This document shows, piece after piece, positions 60,372-64,000 of a stretch of 64,000 nt of DNA. Made by a program: the position numbers and the translations under genes. Location of the stretch: contig NC_060884.1 of the NCBI RefSeq assembly GCF_014805685.1, positions 17,605,356-17,669,355 of the forward strand, read 5' to 3'. The DNA is from Silurus meridionalis (lineage: Eukaryota > Chordata > Actinopteri > Siluriformes > Siluridae). Under the pieces are notes generated by a model, which worked only from the letters and a program-made list of their open reading frames with translations, made no database searches and was not told the origin of the DNA. The number at the start of each line of letters is the position of its first letter. The first letter of the stretch is position 1.

Positions 60372-62273
60372 GGCTTTCCAGATGTCCTTTGTGCCCTTTA
60401 AAAAAGTAACAAGAATTGTATAGTTTTATTAAAGCTTTAAAGTTACGTTAATTATTTCTGTATGGACATTTTTATTGATAAATCTACCATATACTGTCAA
60501 ATATTTATGGACGGCTGAACATCAAACCCATCTGTTGCTGCTGAAGAACCCATTCCACATTTGTCAGCCATTGCTGTTAATCTCCAATGTTCTAAAAGGC
60601 TTTTCAGTTAGATTTGGAACATGACTGCAAGCCACCAGGCACTGATGTTAGGGAAGGAGTGCTGTGACACAGTCATCCCAAAGAATGAATACTGTAGTAT
60701 TGTTTTAATTAGTGTTGGCTATTATTATATCCCTAATTTAGAAACAAAATTATTGAATTTTTATTACAAATTTTGATAAATACTTTAGGGCCACTACTAA
60801 CGTTTTTAATGCACTGAACCACATTGGCTTTTATCCTGTAACTGATAATTTCTGGAATGTTAATAGAAACACTTGCATATGCCTGATATAAATAACACTA
60901 ACTTGTTTGCATTGGCTTTAGAAATCCGATTGCTGAATAAGAAAATACATTTTAAATTAATTAAAAGAACTCATTTAGGATTAATGCACATTTCTATATT
61001 TTGAACTCATATTAATCATTCGTACATTTTACAGTGTTATATTTATTGTAAAAAGTTTAAGCAGTTTAAATAAATGTCATGAGTATGTGACCTCTTAACT
61101 GCTAATCAGAATTTGTTACCTTTTTTTATATATATATTAAACTGTTTTTTTTTATCTTATGAGTGTTGCATAAATGACGCTTCAGATCACTCTATTACAT
61201 TACAGAAATAGTTATTAAACCTCACATGGCACTAGAATGAAATCTTGCTCTACCTATTGATTGCTGTCTGGTTTGGCTAAAGTATTTACATGGTCATATT
61301 CCTTCCCAGCTAAAAGGTTTCCTGTTTCCTTTTAGAACATGTAAACCATGAGTGATAAAAACTTGTATGGATGGCAATATGGTTGTAATGTTTGACTCTA
61401 AATTAAATACTTATTCACTCTTATTGTCACATAGATTGTAGTACCATAAAGCAGTAAAGTTTCTTTTACTCACCTAACCTTAAGAGGGAATGATTCCAAA
61501 GACAAAAAACATAAATAGTGAGTAGTAAGTATTGTTTTCCTCATTCGGTGAGCTCTGTTTATTTTCCACTCCCTAAAGAATGGAGTCTCACAGGCATGTA
61601 GGAGGGCGTAGCCTTCCCATGCTCCTTCCTGTACGGTTTAGTTGTTAAGGAAACAGGTTGTCGGGTCAGGTAGCCAGCTACAGCGTGTTTAACCCTTGTG
61701 TGTATGTGCTGTGCTGTTTTTTTTTATAGTGGATTCTCAGTAAAGGTCTTGCTTTGTTATTGCATGTATAACACAATTTGTTATTAATTCAAAATCACCT
61801 CCAAATGTATGTGTATATTTTAGTTTTAATAGTGTGATAAAACATTCCCTTTTCATACATTCATTCAGTCGTCTGCTATAACTGCTTTATCCTGACCCGG
61901 TAGATATGAAACTTATTAGTGGAATGATGAGCATAAGGCAGGAATACATACTGTACAACACATTTTCTCACATACACACACACATAAGGAGGCAGTTTGT
62001 ACAATGGTCCCAGCATGCTGCTATAATAGGTCTTTATTGCATTAAAAAAATTCAAAACAAAATAATAAATAAACTGACTTTAGATTTTAACTCTAAAAAG
62101 TTATGAAATATTACACATGCTATCAAAAAAGAAAGTTGTAATCAAGTGTTTGATTAAAAAGACCACTTTCTCATCTCCATGTCTGGACAGAATTAGTCCA
62201 TTCAACCTGTAGCCAGTACTGTCATGTTTACAGTATCATGAGTATGCTATGAATTCGGTGACAAAAGAATGGT
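60372..62273. other. Spacer upstream of the mucin-like gene
   Basis: No gene is supported. About 61,860-62,000 (GCTATAACTGCTTTATCCTG, then GCATAAGGCAGGAATACA) looks like a degraded fish interspersed repeat. A minus-strand poly(A) signal for the SLC5A8-like gene may be TTTATT at 62033-62038. The promoter of the mucin-like gene should lie near 60.4-61.7 kb but shows no CpG block. Confidence 0.45.
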
Positions 62274-63950
62274 TTATAACTTGGTAATCTTGTCACTGTC
62301 CTTCAGTTTCAGTTCGTGGTCAGTGAACTGAGGATTGTCCAAGCCATACAGATGCTCTGGTCCGGTCTTCTCAACCAAGTCAGGGTTCTGTTAAGAAATT
62401 CAGAGAAGAAGAAATTGCAAATTTCATTTTAACTTCATAAGGTTTTACAGAGATGTCTGAAGTGGCTTTCAAATAATAACTTTAATAAACAGACACTTTA
62501 GTTTGACATTCATAATTTCTTTTTGTTGTATGCTCCATATTAAAATGATTTATAATTTTACATCCAGCAAGAAGCTATGTGAACTTTAAATAGAGATTAG
62601 GTCAAGGAGGTGTAGACTTTCTTCAAATTTCCTAATGACTAAAAAACAGTTTCAAGCAGAAATCTAAAATGATAGCAAATGGTACTACTATAAAAAAATA
62701 AATTAAAAAAACATAACAGCCGGGTTTAAGCCAAATTTGAAACATGCAGTTAGCATGTTTTGATTTCCTTTGCTCTGGCCACCCAAACTGTGTCCCACCT
62801 TCACTACTCCATTTAAAATGTCTTGGATCTTTCTTTAACATGCAAACACACCAACTACAAACTATGTTAACTATGTTATGCCTGAAAAAAAACTATTTTA
62901 TACATTGCATTATAAAAAGTGAGAAGCTTTACCTCAGAGCGTGTTCTACTGCAGCTGAAGCAGAAAAGGTCTTTCTTCCGAACAAACATATCTGGGTTTA
63001 TCTTCTCCTGTTTACAGCCACCTGAAATGAAACAAAACATACAGAGTTCACAGTCAACTGCATTACTGACTGTTCAGAACCTCACAATAACAGAATCTCA
63101 CTATTATTTGTAGTAGTCATAGCATCTTACCTGTGATGGCACTTATAATTAGCCCAGTGCTCATGGTCACCAGCATGGCCACAGGGCAGAAGTATAGGTA
63201 GGACAAAGAGTACCAGGAATCTGCAATAGCTGGTCTCACAACACTGAATGATAAATAAGAGTTGTCATTGCACTTATTTATGCAAGGTCACTGCAAAAGA
63301 TAAATAAGGATGCTGCTGTTTTAGATTTATTACAGAATAAAAATAGACATTTATCTGTATCAGGCAAAAAGCAGGTCATGATTTTTCTAGTGGTGGGACG
63401 TAGATTATATAGAACCGGAAGAAAAACATTTCTTGCCTTGGCTCTGTGGTCAGTGGGGTCATAGGCCATGCTGTCACTGTAGTTGTTAGGTTTGTGTCTC
63501 CAGTCTTACATCCGTCCACACTGAGAGGAAGTGGGTTGGTCTTGTTAGGTAAAGGAGGGTACACCTGAGCACCTATGCCCACCCACAAGGTTATAATCAG
63601 ACCGAGTATTAATCCAGACAGGCTACCCTGAATACAAAGAGAGATGATGTAAACATTATACTCATTAAACAGTTCAAAATAGTTCAATAAGTCATGATCA
63701 TATTTCATGATACAAACATGACTAGGCAGCAATGAGATACTAAGTATACATAAGTTGCAATACTTTAGACATTACAAAATGAATATTGAGTATGTAAGTA
63801 AAGAAATATATTCGAAACATGTTTTGTAAGTCACAGAATGGAGTACTACACAAAGTGACTCACAATGGAATTAGCACAACGGAAGAACATGCCCAGCAGG
63901 AAAAGCCCCAGCAGAGGTCCACTGATCATTCCAAATACAGATAAGGCAGC
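62274..63950 (-). CDS. slc5a8l: Sodium-coupled monocarboxylate transporter (SLC5A8-like), 3' part
   Basis: Last five coding exons on the minus strand: 63950-63864, 63627-63437, 63243-63131, 63021-62933, 62387-62274; the rest lies beyond the right edge. SLC5A8 takes up lactate, pyruvate, butyrate and nicotinate with sodium at apical membranes. Seen: [20 protein letters not shown] (late TM helix), [20 protein letters not shown] (TM and outer loop), the N-x-T site in [18 protein letters not shown] and [10 protein letters not shown] (last TM), then a cytosolic tail with LDNPQF and a C-terminal ITKL. The wording follows SLC5A8 ([26 protein letters not shown], final TRL) more than SLC5A6 or SLC5A12. 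The final T-K-L keeps the class I PDZ-binding form. The intron between 63437 and 63243 starts with GC, not GT. The symbol is by family resemblance; slc5a8 itself is the alternative. Confidence 0.85.
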
Positions 63951-64000
63951 CTGAGGGAGAAATTCAGAAAAAATCAAATAGCGTGTCATGACAAAGATCA

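Noticed and set aside
59842..60423. Plus-strand open frames over the mucin-like gene
   Set aside because: They are antisense shadows of a low-complexity coding exon and lack family resemblance.
1..64000. tRNA, rRNA or snRNA genes
   Set aside because: I looked for internal promoter boxes and cloverleaf-like stretches by eye and saw none that I could defend; a covariance-model scan would decide.

Overview
The window is vertebrate genomic DNA, most likely from a teleost fish. It is AT-rich, with split genes, canonical GT-AG introns and a dense load of Tc1/mariner, hAT, DIRS, Gypsy and LINE fragments of the kind that fill fish genomes. The Tc1 density and the LINE 3' ends hint at an otophysan such as a catfish, but the species is an inference from family knowledge only.

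Layout. 1-12.0 kb: gene-free, repeat-rich flank with a 442-bp palindromic MITE, Tc1 pieces, a (GT)n array and a DIRS RNase H remnant. 12.08-16.0 kb (+): first proton-linked monocarboxylate transporter gene, like slc16a1 (MCT1), four coding exons, 457 aa. 18.0-22.1 kb: a patchwork of Gypsy pol halves in opposite orientation with DIRS-like pieces. 26.5-33.0 kb (+): second slc16a1-like gene with the same exon plan, 467 aa; the two are a tandem duplication. 34.5-39.7 kb: a dead Tc1 copy, a hAT element with a LINE inserted in it, another LINE 3' end, and a hairpin MITE lying just before the next promoter. 40.46-58.96 kb (+): the complete coding part of sycp1 (synaptonemal complex protein 1), 33 coding exons, 998 codons; all splice phases close. 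Its two largest introns hold transposons nested up to three deep. 59.28-60.37 kb (-): a three-exon gene for a mucin-like single-pass membrane protein of 290 aa that I cannot name, convergent with sycp1. 62.27-63.95 kb (-): the last five exons of a sodium-coupled monocarboxylate transporter like SLC5A8 (SMCT1), running off the right edge.

How they relate. sycp1 builds the transverse filaments of the meiotic synaptonemal complex and is not functionally linked to its neighbours. The two MCT genes (H+-coupled) and the SLC5A8-like gene (Na+-coupled) handle the same class of substrates (lactate, pyruvate, short-chain acids), so transporters of two unrelated families for one substrate class lie within 50 kb. 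I found no wholly new system. The most unusual items are: a 39-nt duplication of a sycp1 splice acceptor and exon start that brackets a tetranucleotide array; a GC-AG intron in the SLC5A8-like gene; a changed TM2 in the first MCT copy; the three-level transposon nest; and the unnamed mucin-like gene.
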